DNA from: an uncultured Clostridia bacterium
GTDB taxonomy: Bacteria > Bacillota > Clostridia > Oscillospirales > Oscillospiraceae
Assembly: GCA_945918315.1 (NCBI GenBank)
Contig: CAMEIK010000031.1
Location: 1 to 9,272, forward strand
DNA length: 9,272 bases
Direction of reading: 5' to 3'
Below the pieces are notes generated by a model. That model did not search any database, had not been told where the DNA came from, and was given only the letters and a program-made list of their open reading frames with translations. The position numbers and the translations under genes are program-made. Below are positions 1 through 6,622 of the stretch, piece after piece (the first letter of the stretch is position 1; every line of letters starts with the position of its first letter).

Positions 1-56
1 TGTCAACTGTCAATTGTCAATTGTCAATTCGGCGAAGCCGCCAAATTCCCAATTTG
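1..56. repeat. End of a second copy of the heptamer/hairpin intergenic repeat (cut by window edge)
   Basis: The first 30 bases are identical to positions 5243-5272 and consist of tandem heptamers TTGTCAA (one variant, CTGTCAA). They are followed by a small hairpin CGGC-GAA-GCCG (30-40) and then the AT-rich block AAATTCCCAATTT (43-55). The copy near 5243-5300 has the same order: heptamers, GGC-nnn-GCC hairpin, then GAATTCCAATTT. The rest of this copy lies outside the window. Its outer end sits about 34 nt past the stop codon of the dehydratase gene, much as the other copy sits about 21 nt past trmFO. No coding potential is apparent. Confidence 0.8.
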
Positions 57-89
57 TAGGGCTGTTGCGTTACGCCCATACGCGCGTGC

Positions 90-1994
90 TTATTTTTCGC
101 CGGCGGCGGCCGGGGACTTGCGCTGATAGGTGGGCACAATCCGGGCCACAATGTCCTTCATGTCTTCCGTTTCCTCCTGGCAGGCAACGGCCAGTCGGGA
201 AAGCTGCTCTTTGAACAGCTCGTCGTCCATATCAATGGGCTTGCCGATATGGATCATCTTGTTTGCCGTCTCCTGCATACCCTCTTCCTTCATGAGCAGC
301 TCCTCGTAGAGCTTCTCTCCGGGACGCAGGCCGGTATACTCGATCTTGATATCCACATCCGGCTCATAGCCGCTGAGCCGGATCAGATTCCGGGCCATGG
401 TGTCAATCTTCACAGGCTCTCCCATGTCCAGCACGAAGATCTCGCCGCCCCGGGCATAGACACCGGCCTGAAGCACCAGACTCACCGCCTCGGGAATGGT
501 CATGAAATAGCGGATCACGTCGGGATGGGTCACCGTCACCGGACCCCCGGCCTCAATCTGCTTCTTAAACAGGGGCACCACGCTGCCGTTGCTGCCCAGC
601 ACGTTTCCGAACCGCACCGCCACAAATTCCGTCTCCGATTCCCGGTTCATCATCTGCACCACCATCTCACACAGCCGCTTGGAGGCGCCCATGATGTTGG
701 TGGGGTTCACAGCCTTGTCCGTGGAAATCATTACGAACCGCTTCACGCCGTACTTGCTGGCAGCCAGCGCCATATTGTAGGTTCCGAACACATTGTTCTT
801 GATGGCTTCGTTGGGGCTGTCCTCCATCAGCGGCACATGCTTGTGGGCCGCCGCGTGGAACACCAGCTCCGGACGATAGGTGCTCATGACGCTTTCCAGC
901 CGGGCCATATTCCGCACAGAGCCAATCAGCACCTGAAGATTCAGCTCCGGATAGGTCCTGTGCAGCTCCATCTGGATGTCATAGGCATTATTCTCATATA
1001 TATCAAAAATAATCAGCTGGGCCGGCTTCAGGTGGGCAATCTGCCGGCACAGCTCGCTGCCGATGGAACCGCCGCCGCCGGTGACAAGGACAACCTTCCC
1101 GGAAATAAAGCCCGCCAGCTCATCCAGATTTACATTCACAGGGTCCCGGCCAAGCAAATCCTGGGGGTCCACCTTCCGCAGTTTGCTGACGCTGACCTCC
1201 CCGTTGAGCATCTGGTAGATGCCGGGAAGCAGATGTACCTCACAGCCGGTGGTGGAGCAGATGTCTAAAATCTCCTTCCGGGTAACAGCGGAGGCGCTGG
1301 GAATGGCAAACACAATTTTGTCGATGTGGTACCGCTTCACCGCCCTGGGAATCTCCTGCCTGCCGCCCACAACGGGAATGCCGCAGAGCCGGCGGTGGCG
1401 CTTGGTAGGGTTGTCGTCAATGACACAGGCCGCCTCGTCATGGATAAAGTCACTGTTGACGTACTCCGTAATCAGGGTTCTTCCGGCCTCCCCCGCGCCG
1501 ATGACCATCACCCGCTTGGTTCCGCCCATATGGGCCATATGGCTCAGCTTCTGCATGGCCATCCGGGCCATGCGGTAGGAAAACCGGATGCCCACCGTAC
1601 ACATAAAGCTGAGCATGTAGCCCACCACCATGCTGGAGCGGGGAATCGGGGTCCCGTCAAAGCCGAAGATGGATACGCCAACCACCGCAAGCACCACATA
1701 AGCCCCGGCGATCCGGAACACCTCCGAGGCGCTGACATAGACCCAGATGCTGCTGTACAGCTTAAACAGAGCGAAGACCAGCACCGTGATGGCACACCAG
1801 GGCAAAATCGCCTGCAGGTACCCGTCCATATGCCGGGTAGCGATCTCCGCGAAATGGAAATCCGCCCGGAACCACAGGCCGAAGAAGTAGGACCCGATTG
1901 TCGCGATAATATCCAGAATAACAATCAGCGCCACCTTGGAAACCGCGTTCAGCCTGCTATTAAGTCTCTTCGAGGAGTTCATCGAAAAACACAT
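90..1994 (-). CDS. Membrane-anchored nucleotide-sugar 4,6-dehydratase (CapD/WbpM/PglF family)
   Basis: This 634-residue protein probably converts UDP-GlcNAc (or a related UDP-HexNAc) to the 4-keto-6-deoxy sugar, the first step toward bacillosamine, QuiNAc or FucNAc units of surface glycans. Four hydrophobic segments (about 20-42, 60-82, 95-112, 118-138) anchor the N-terminus in the membrane. A first nucleotide-binding fold has GAGEAG at 166-171. The catalytic extended-SDR domain begins with TGGGGSIG at 305-312. The active site shows T425-D426-K427 and M435xxxK439, so methionine replaces the usual SDR tyrosine; this is the known signature of the large PglF/WbpM dehydratases. Length fits the family. 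The start is uncertain: ATG at 1994 has an in-frame stop three codons upstream and a poor Shine-Dalgarno, and ATG at 1982 (Met5) is a possible alternative. It has its own promoter at 2066-2094. Family assignment is firm; exact substrate and product stereochemistry are inferred. Confidence 0.93.
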   Translation of the reverse strand: MCFSMNSSKRLNSRLNAVSKVALIVILDIIATIGSYFFGLWFRADFHFAEIATRHMDGYLQAILPWCAITVLVFALFKLYSSIWVYVSASEVFRIAGAYVVLAVVGVSIFGFDGTPIPRSSMVVGYMLSFMCTVGIRFSYRMARMAMQKLSHMAHMGGTKRVMVIGAGEAGRTLITEYVNSDFIHDEAACVIDDNPTKRHRRLCGIPVVGGRQEIPRAVKRYHIDKIVFAIPSASAVTRKEILDICSTTGCEVHLLPGIYQMLNGEVSVSKLRKVDPQDLLGRDPVNVNLDELAGFISGKVVLVTGGGGSIGSELCRQIAHLKPAQLIIFDIYENNAYDIQMELHRTYPELNLQVLIGSVRNMARLESVMSTYRPELVFHAAAHKHVPLMEDSPNEAIKNNVFGTYNMALAASKYGVKRFVMISTDKAVNPTNIMGASKRLCEMVVQMMNRESETEFVAVRFGNVLGSNGSVVPLFKKQIEAGGPVTVTHPDVIRYFMTIPEAVSLVLQAGVYARGGEIFVLDMGEPVKIDTMARNLIRLSGYEPDVDIKIEYTGLRPGEKLYEELLMKEEGMQETANKMIHIGKPIDMDDELFKEQLSRLAVACQEETEDMKDIVARIVPTYQRKSPAAAGEK

Positions 1995-2065
1995 CCCGTT
2001 TCATTCATTGGTCGTAAACCGTCCCTTTCTCCCGGAGAAAAGGGCATACTTACAGTATTCGTCTT

Positions 2066-2094
2066 ATTATATCACATCATGGCAGATACAGCAA
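2066..2094 (-). promoter_or_regulatory. Extended -10 sigma-A-type promoter of the dehydratase gene
   Basis: Read on the minus strand there is a -35 box TTGCTG (2094-2089), a 17-nt spacer and a perfect -10 box TATAAT (2071-2066). TG one base before the -10 box makes it an extended -10. The predicted transcript start is an A near 2059, giving a leader of about 65 nt to the ATG at 1994. It lies just downstream of the terminator at 2118-2154, so the dehydratase gene looks like an independent transcription unit. I see no operator or riboswitch in the leader. Confidence 0.85.
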
Positions 2095-2117
2095 GGGAAA
2101 GTTTTCCCCAGTACGCG

Positions 2118-2154
2118 AAAACAGCCCCCGCGTTTTGAACACAGGGGCTGTTTT
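2118..2154 (-). terminator. Rho-independent terminator after the kinase gene
   Basis: The arms AAAACAGCCCC and GGGGCTGTTTT form a perfect 11-bp stem around a loop of about 15 nt, starting directly after the TAA stop of the upstream gene. On the minus strand the stem is GC-rich in its upper part and ends in TTTT, which serves both as stem base and as a short U-tract. The A-tract on the other side means it could also work on the opposite strand, but no plus-strand gene needs it. It closes the plsX-rnc-kinase block. Confidence 0.85.
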
Positions 2155-2155
2155 C

Positions 2156-3244
2156 TTATCGGTTCAAGCACCGGCGGATGATGGTTTCCATCTCATCCCG
2201 CTTGGCAAGCATATCCCGGCACAGAGCGATCTGGCAGCGGGTACGCACCAGGTTGTGGTCCGGGCTGTTGATTTTAAAATAGGGGTCCCCCCGGAGGTAG
2301 TCATCCAGAAACCGGACCGCCAGCTCCGCCGTCAGGCAGAAGCAGCTGATGGCCAGGGTGTCGGCCTCGGTATCGGTCATGGTGTCCGCGGTCATCTCCA
2401 GGAAGCCTTCCGAGAAGGCCCGGAATACCTCCATGTCCACCTTTGCCTTCTGGGGGTCGGGGCAATCCTCCTCCACCTCGTTGGCGGCAAAGCGGATGGC
2501 ATCGCCAAAATCGTGGCCCATAAGACCCGGCATCACCGTGTCCAGGTCAATTACCACCAGCGCCCGGTTGTCCTCGGGGCTGAACAGAACGTTATTGATC
2601 TTGGTGTCGTTGTGGGTCACCCGCAGGGGAAGCTTTCCCTGCCGGTTAAGATCCGTCAATGTACAGGCAAGGTCCTCCACACTGAGCAGGTACGCAATCT
2701 CATCCCGGACCTGCCGCGCCCGTCCGGCACTGTCCTCCGCCACCGCCTGACGGAATTTTTCATACCGCTGGCGGGTATTGTGAAAGCCGGGGATCGTCTC
2801 ATGCAGGGCGTGGATATCAAAATCGGAAAGCTGGTTCTGGAACTCGCCGAAGGCCCTTCCCGCGCTGCGGATAATCCGGGGGTCCTGGACGGAATTATAG
2901 GTAACAGAGGGAATGAAATTGGTCATCCGCCAGAAATTTTCCCCGTCCTCCACATAGGTCTTCCGGTCCCAGGTGTGATGAAAGTGGAGGCAAAGCTGGC
3001 CGGGGCATTTGCCGCGGATATGCTCCGTGACCTTGTCGATATTTTCCATCAGGCCTACCGGGTCCCGGAAGGCATAGGTGTTCACATTCTGCACCAGAAA
3101 GGATTTGGGTCTGCCGTCTGCCAGAAGGAAATTCACCTTATAGGTCTGGTTTACGTTGCCCATCTGAATGGTTTCGTAGCCCACATAGGTATCCTCGATG
3201 CGAAAACACCTGCACACTTCTTTCAGTTTCTCATAAAGCTCCAT
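2156..3244 (-). CDS. APH-fold sugar kinase, N-acetylhexosamine 1-kinase (NahK/LnpB)-like
   Basis: This 362-residue protein belongs to the aminoglycoside phosphotransferase/choline kinase fold. The Brenner-type catalytic loop is H211-N-D213-TKIN-N218 (HxDxxxxN), and the metal-binding motif is IDLDTVMPG with D233 and D235. The HNDTKINNVLF and IDLDTVMPG wording, the early VNQTYKV stretch (31-37), LMENIDKVT (65-73) and the length (NahK of bifidobacteria is about 360 residues) are typical of NahK-like kinases, which phosphorylate GlcNAc or GalNAc at C1 using ATP in the cytoplasm. Homologues have often been mislabelled as mucin desulfatases. The start is supported by AAGGGG 8 nt before the ATG. It follows rnc after 57 nt, which include a small hairpin GGCGC/GCGCC (3276-3291), and is closed by a terminator. 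Fold and kinase activity are well supported; the sugar substrate is inferred, and another sugar or small alcohol is possible. Confidence 0.85.
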   Translation of the reverse strand: MELYEKLKEVCRCFRIEDTYVGYETIQMGNVNQTYKVNFLLADGRPKSFLVQNVNTYAFRDPVGLMENIDKVTEHIRGKCPGQLCLHFHHTWDRKTYVEDGENFWRMTNFIPSVTYNSVQDPRIIRSAGRAFGEFQNQLSDFDIHALHETIPGFHNTRQRYEKFRQAVAEDSAGRARQVRDEIAYLLSVEDLACTLTDLNRQGKLPLRVTHNDTKINNVLFSPEDNRALVVIDLDTVMPGLMGHDFGDAIRFAANEVEEDCPDPQKAKVDMEVFRAFSEGFLEMTADTMTDTEADTLAISCFCLTAELAVRFLDDYLRGDPYFKINSPDHNLVRTRCQIALCRDMLAKRDEMETIIRRCLNR

Positions 3245-3301
3245 GATGATTTCCCCTTACTGCCATTCTTTCTTTGGCGCTTCCGGGCGCCGCCCCATTC
3301 C

Positions 3302-3988
3302 TCACGCTTCCTTTTCCGTCAGCGCCCGGATGGCTGTCCGGGCGGCATCCTGCTCCGCCCGTTTTTTGCTGCTGCCCCGGCCCACGCCGATGACGCTGCC
3401 GTTCAGCGCCACCTCCACGGTAAACACCTTTTCGTGGTCCGGCCCCGATTCTCCCGTCAGGGTATAGACGAGGCTCTGGTTTTTCTTCTGCTGGACAAGC
3501 TCCTGGAGTTCCGTTTTATAGTCGGCGTTGTGAAATTCCGTCACCGGCACCTCCACCAGAATGAAGCTGCGGATAAACCGTCTGGCAGCCTCCATGCCCC
3601 CGTCCAGGAAACAGGCGGCAATCACGGACTCCATGGCATCGGCCAAAATGGAATCCCGGCTTCTGCCTCCGAACCGCTCCTCCCCCTTGCCAAGGAGAAG
3701 ATGGTCCCCCAGGCGGATGGTATTGGCTACATTCGCCAGGGTCCTTTCGCAGACCATGTCCGCCCGCATCCGGGTCAGCTCCCCCTCCGGACGGTTTGGG
3801 AAGCTGCGGTACAGATACTCCGCCACCACCATGCCCAGAATGCTGTCCCCCAAAAACTCCAGCCGCTCGTTGCTGAGCAGGCTGTTATGCCAATGCTCGT
3901 TGGCATAGGAGGAATGGGTCAGGGCATTCTGCAGCAGGGAAATATTGTGAAAGCGGTAGCCGATGGCTTCTTCCAGGTCCTTAATCAT
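3302..3988 (-). CDS. rnc: Ribonuclease III
   Basis: This 228-residue enzyme cleaves double-stranded RNA, including rRNA precursors and structured mRNAs. The N-terminal nuclease domain has the family signature ERLEFLGDS at 41-49. The Mg-binding acidic residues E44, D48, D117 and E120 correspond to E41, D45, D114 and E117 of the E. coli enzyme. A C-terminal dsRNA-binding domain spans about 156-222, ending in the basic GRGSSKKRAEQDAA helix region. The open frame extends upstream to 4177, but that extension is an out-of-frame reading of plsX. The true start is the ATG at 3988, with GAAGGAG 7 nt upstream and MIKDLEEAIGYRF as a normal RNase III N-terminus. The gene overlaps the end of plsX by 8 nt, so the two are probably translationally coupled. 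Complete, with all catalytic residues present. Confidence 0.97.
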   Translation of the reverse strand: MIKDLEEAIGYRFHNISLLQNALTHSSYANEHWHNSLLSNERLEFLGDSILGMVVAEYLYRSFPNRPEGELTRMRADMVCERTLANVANTIRLGDHLLLGKGEERFGGRSRDSILADAMESVIAACFLDGGMEAARRFIRSFILVEVPVTEFHNADYKTELQELVQQKKNQSLVYTLTGESGPDHEKVFTVEVALNGSVIGVGRGSSKKRAEQDAARTAIRALTEKEA

Positions 3989-5018
3989 TGGTCCGCTCCT
4001 TCTTTTCCGCCAGAATCGCCAGGCTCTTCTCCAGCTCCGCGGTAAAGTCCCCCTGGGCCGCGTCCGCCGCCTGCTTGATGGCGTTGCGGAAGGCCAGGGC
4101 ATCGGAGGACCCGTGGGCCTTGATAACCGGCTTGCGGATGCCCAGGAACTGGGTGCCGCCAATCTCCCGGTAGTCAAGGAGCTTCGTCAGGTCCTGAATT
4201 CCGGACCGGCACAGCAGATACCCCAGCTTGGAGGCAAGGTTCTTCTTGAAGGCCCGCTTCAGCATGCTGCCCATGAACATTGCCGTGCCCTCAATGGTTT
4301 TGAGCAGAACGTTTCCGGAGAAGCCGTCGCAGACCACCACGTCCACTGCCCCCAGAGGCACATCCCGGGCTTCCACATTGCCGGTGAAGTGAAGAAGGCC
4401 GTCCTTGTCCGCCGCCTTCAAAAGGGCGTATGTATCCTTCTGGAGCTGGGTGCCCTTGCTGTCCTCGGTGCCGATGTTCAGAAGGCCCACTCTGGGATTC
4501 TCAATTCCCAGCTGCCTGCGGGCATAGAAGGAGCCAACCAGCGCGAACTGAAGCAGGAATTCCGGCGTGCACTCGGCATTGGCGCCGCAGTCCACAATCA
4601 CGGTCTTTCCCCCCGCCTTGTTGGGCATGGCAGGGCCCATGGCGGCCCGGCGGATTCCCCGCACCCGTTTTACGATCAGCGTAGCCCCGGTCAGCAGCGC
4701 TCCTGTGGAGCCGGCGGACACAAAGGCATCGCCCTGTCCCTCGGCCAGCAGCCGCAGGCCGATCACCATGGAGGAATTCTTCCGTTTATGGATGACGGAG
4801 CCGGGATCATCGTGCATATCCACCACATCCTCGGCCCCCGCGATCTCCATTCCGGCAGGCAGGTCGGAGATTCCGTGGCTGCGCATAACCTCCAGAATGG
4901 CTTCGCTGCGGCCTACCAGGGTGATCTCCACACCGTAGGCCTTCGCGGCCTCAATGGCGCCCAGAACGGGGGCTTCCGGCGCGTGGTCGCCGCCCATGGC
5001 ATCAAGAATGATCTTCAT
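3981..5018 (-). CDS. plsX: Phosphate acyltransferase PlsX
   Basis: This 345-residue protein makes acyl-phosphate from acyl-ACP and inorganic phosphate. PlsY then uses the acyl-phosphate to acylate glycerol-3-phosphate, starting membrane phospholipid synthesis; PlsX acts as a peripheral protein at the inner membrane face. Family motifs are intact: DAMGGDHAP at 6-14, SAGSTGA at 101-107, DCGAN at 143-147, GTEDSKG at 183-189 and DGFSGNVLLK at 231-240. Length is typical. The start at 5018 is supported by GAAGGGA about 7 nt upstream. The last codons overlap the rnc start by 8 nt. In many Firmicutes acpP or fab genes lie between plsX and rnc; none is present here. I did not see a FapR-type operator upstream, and the leader holds a strong GC hairpin (5051-5076). 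Confidence 0.97.
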   Translation of the reverse strand: MKIILDAMGGDHAPEAPVLGAIEAAKAYGVEITLVGRSEAILEVMRSHGISDLPAGMEIAGAEDVVDMHDDPGSVIHKRKNSSMVIGLRLLAEGQGDAFVSAGSTGALLTGATLIVKRVRGIRRAAMGPAMPNKAGGKTVIVDCGANAECTPEFLLQFALVGSFYARRQLGIENPRVGLLNIGTEDSKGTQLQKDTYALLKAADKDGLLHFTGNVEARDVPLGAVDVVVCDGFSGNVLLKTIEGTAMFMGSMLKRAFKKNLASKLGYLLCRSGIQDLTKLLDYREIGGTQFLGIRKPVIKAHGSSDALAFRNAIKQAADAAQGDFTAELEKSLAILAEKKERTND

Positions 5019-5050
5019 TCAGTATTCCCTTCTTTCTGGCTGGATTCTAC

Positions 5051-5076
5051 GGAAGCGCCCGCCCGGGGCGCGTTCC
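5051..5076 (-). other. GC-rich stem-loop in the plsX leader
   Basis: GGAAGCGCCC (5051-5060) pairs with GGGCGC-G-TTCC (5066-5076), giving a 10-bp stem with one bulged base and a 5-nt loop. On the minus strand it lies about 33 nt before the plsX start and just upstream of its Shine-Dalgarno. No U-tract follows on either strand, so it is not a standard intrinsic terminator. It could stabilise the mRNA end or help termination by another route; its role is unknown. Confidence 0.55.
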
Positions 5077-5105
5077 TGATTTGTACGTATCGCTTTCCGA
5101 AAACC

Positions 5106-5300
5106 GGTAAATTGAAATTTAATTGACAATTGACAATGGAAAATTGACAATTAAGGAATCCCTTCGGGATGATTTAAATTAAATAATTTGGACAGAAAAC
5201 AGCAGGAATCATTTCAAAATCGTCCCGTAGGGACACAATAATTGTCAACTGTCAATTGTCAATTGTCAATTCAGGCCGTGCCGGTGAATTCCAATTTATC
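5106..5300. repeat. MITE-like palindromic intergenic element with covarying hairpins
   Basis: Two inverted arms, 5121-5175 and 5217-5271, match at about 46 of 55 positions around a 41-nt AT-rich core. Each arm, read from the centre outward, has a triloop hairpin (ATCCC-GAA-GGGAT in the left arm, GTCCC-GTA-GGGAC in the right), then TAATTGTCAA and further TTGTCAA heptamers. The outer ends also mirror each other (AAATTTCAATTTACC from 5120-5106, GAATTCCAATTTATC at 5286-5300). The right side has an extra GGC-CGT-GCC hairpin (5273-5281) that the left lacks. There is no transposase, and I could not identify a target-site duplication. It begins 20 nt past the trmFO stop. It resembles a non-autonomous mobile repeat or a REP/ERIC-type palindrome; which of these is unresolved. 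Confidence 0.8.
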
Positions 5301-5320
5301 AGCGCGCTTTATCTCACCGT

Positions 5321-6622
5321 TTAAAACCCCGCTGCCACCAGCGCGTCCACGGCCTCCAGGGCCCGGGCGGAAATGGCGGCGTTCTTTTCGGATTTCTTCC
5401 GCACCCGCTTTTCCAGGGGCGCGATAATGCTGAAATTGATATTCATGGGCTGGAACGCCGTCACCGCTTCATCGCTGATATACAGCCCCAGAGCGCCGAT
5501 GGCGGTGGTTTTGGGGAAATCCGGAGGCTGGGCGCCCCGGAGCCTTGCCGCCATGGCAACAGCAGCCAGGAAGCCGGAGGCTGTGGATTCCACATACCCC
5601 TCCACCCCGGTCATCTGCCCGGCGAAGGCCACCATAGGATTCCGGCGGTCAGCGTAATACCGGTCCAGCAGCCGGGGGCTCTGGAGGAAGGTATTGCGGT
5701 GCATCACTCCGTAGCGCAGAAACTCCGCCTTCTCCAGGCCGGGAATCATGGAAAAGACCCGCTTCTGCTCCCCGAATTTCAGATGGGTCTGGAAGCCCAC
5801 CAGATTGTATACGCTCTTTGCCGCGTTGTCCTGGCGAAGCTGGACCACCGCCCAGGGCTCCTTCCCCGTCCGGGGGTCCGTCAGACCCACAGGCTTCATG
5901 GGACCGTAGCGCAGGGTATCGGCACCCCGGCGGGCCATGACCTCCACGGGCATGCAGCCTTCAAACACGTTGGCGTCCTCAAAGCCGTGGACCTCCGCCT
6001 CCTGAGCGGTGCTCAGCTCCCGGACAAAATCCGCGTACTCCTGGGGATTCATTGCGCAGTTTACATAATCCGGTGTCCCCCGGTCATACCGGGACTGCCA
6101 CCAGGCCTTTTCCATATCCACCGAATCCGCCGCGATCAGCGGAGCGGCGGCGTCGAAGAAGTGGAGGTACTCCGTGCCGAAGTAGCTGCCGATGGCCTCA
6201 CTGAGAGCGTCGGAGGTCAGCGGGCCGGTGGCAACGATCACAGGGCCCTCCGGCACCCGGGTAATCTCCCCGGGGATCACGGTAATATTGGGGTGGCTGC
6301 GAACCTTTTCCGTCACCATGGCGGAAAAGCCCTGCCGATCCACGGCCAGACAGCCTCCCGCTTCCACCCGGGTGGCGTCGGCGCAGGCCATAATCAGGCT
6401 GCCGCACCGGCGCAGCTCCTCCTTCAGAAGACCCACGGCGTTTTCCAGCCGGTCTCCCCGGAAGGAATTGGAGCACACCAGCTCGGCAAAATCCGGGCTG
6501 TGGTGGGCGGGGGTCATCTTCTCCGGCTTCATTTCATACAGCGCCACCGAAAACCCCCGGTTCGCCAGCTGCCAGGCGGCCTCGGACCCGGCAAGGCCCG
6601 CGCCGATCACTTTTACCGTCAT
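5321..6622 (-). CDS. trmFO: Folate/FAD-dependent tRNA (uracil-54-C5)-methyltransferase TrmFO
   Basis: This 433-residue flavoprotein makes 5-methyluridine at position 54 in the T-loop of tRNAs, taking the methylene group from methylenetetrahydrofolate instead of SAM. The N-terminal FAD-binding motif is GAGLAG at 7-12, followed by ALYEMKP (27-33). The conserved segment [11 protein letters not shown] carries C50, and [13 protein letters not shown] carries C223; these match the functionally important cysteines C53 and C226 of the B. subtilis protein. The C-terminal GYVES-type flavin segment is also present. Length is normal. The ATG shares bases with the topA stop (ATGA, 4-nt overlap), and AAGGAG lies 8 nt upstream inside the topA tail, so translation is probably coupled. 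Formerly called gid. In B. subtilis xerC/codV-hslVU-codY follow; here a repeat element and plsX follow instead. Confidence 0.97.
   Translation of the reverse strand: MTVKVIGAGLAGSEAAWQLANRGFSVALYEMKPEKMTPAHHSPDFAELVCSNSFRGDRLENAVGLLKEELRRCGSLIMACADATRVEAGGCLAVDRQGFSAMVTEKVRSHPNITVIPGEITRVPEGPVIVATGPLTSDALSEAIGSYFGTEYLHFFDAAAPLIAADSVDMEKAWWQSRYDRGTPDYVNCAMNPQEYADFVRELSTAQEAEVHGFEDANVFEGCMPVEVMARRGADTLRYGPMKPVGLTDPRTGKEPWAVVQLRQDNAAKSVYNLVGFQTHLKFGEQKRVFSMIPGLEKAEFLRYGVMHRNTFLQSPRLLDRYYADRRNPMVAFAGQMTGVEGYVESTASGFLAAVAMAARLRGAQPPDFPKTTAIGALGLYISDEAVTAFQPMNINFSIIAPLEKRVRKKSEKNAAISARALEAVDALVAAGF

Larger units (their letters stand above)
5019..5320. other. Gene-free gap between trmFO and plsX
   Basis: These 302 nt hold no credible gene. 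The trmFO-side portion (5106-5300) is an AT-rich inverted-repeat element described separately. Next to plsX is a GC-rich hairpin (5051-5076) and then the plsX ribosome-binding site. I searched the minus strand for a -35/-10 pair for plsX and found none with good matches to both boxes and correct spacing. There is also no clear U-tract terminator for trmFO. Either trmFO and plsX are cotranscribed through the repeat, or signals inside the repeat do this work. Confidence 0.7.

Noticed and set aside
249..1268. Plus-strand open frame of 339 codons over the dehydratase gene
   Set aside because: His/Gly/Leu-rich antisense shadow with no domain and no promoter of its own.
2156..3244. Antibiotic-resistance aminoglycoside phosphotransferase
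   Set aside because: It shares the fold and the HxDxxxxN motif, but the surrounding sequence fits NahK-like sugar kinases and there is no mobile or resistance context.
3276..3291. GGCGC/GCGCC hairpin between rnc and the kinase as a terminator
   Set aside because: Five base pairs followed by an A-rich stretch on the minus strand, with no U-tract; it would not terminate.
2135..4045. Long plus-strand open frame of 636 codons across the kinase and rnc genes
   Set aside because: It runs antisense to two well-recognised genes with intact catalytic motifs, has no recognisable domain, and its composition is that expected from the opposite strand of GC-rich coding sequence. It also reads through the terminator region.
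3989..4177. N-terminal extension of RNase III to an upstream ATG
   Set aside because: The extra 63 residues are Arg/Pro/Ser-rich and are the plsX coding region read in another frame; the ATG at 3988 has a good Shine-Dalgarno and a normal RNase III N-terminus.
3963..5126. Plus-strand open frame of 387 codons over plsX
   Set aside because: Antisense to an intact plsX. No family resemblance, and it ends in the AT-rich repeat.
5241..5272. Possible CRISPR array
   Set aside because: The repeat unit is only 7 bp, there are no unique spacers, and no cas genes are present.
5282..5319. CGGTGA/TCACCG inverted repeat after trmFO as a terminator
   Set aside because: Only a 6-bp stem with a loop over 25 nt and no U-tract; probably chance.
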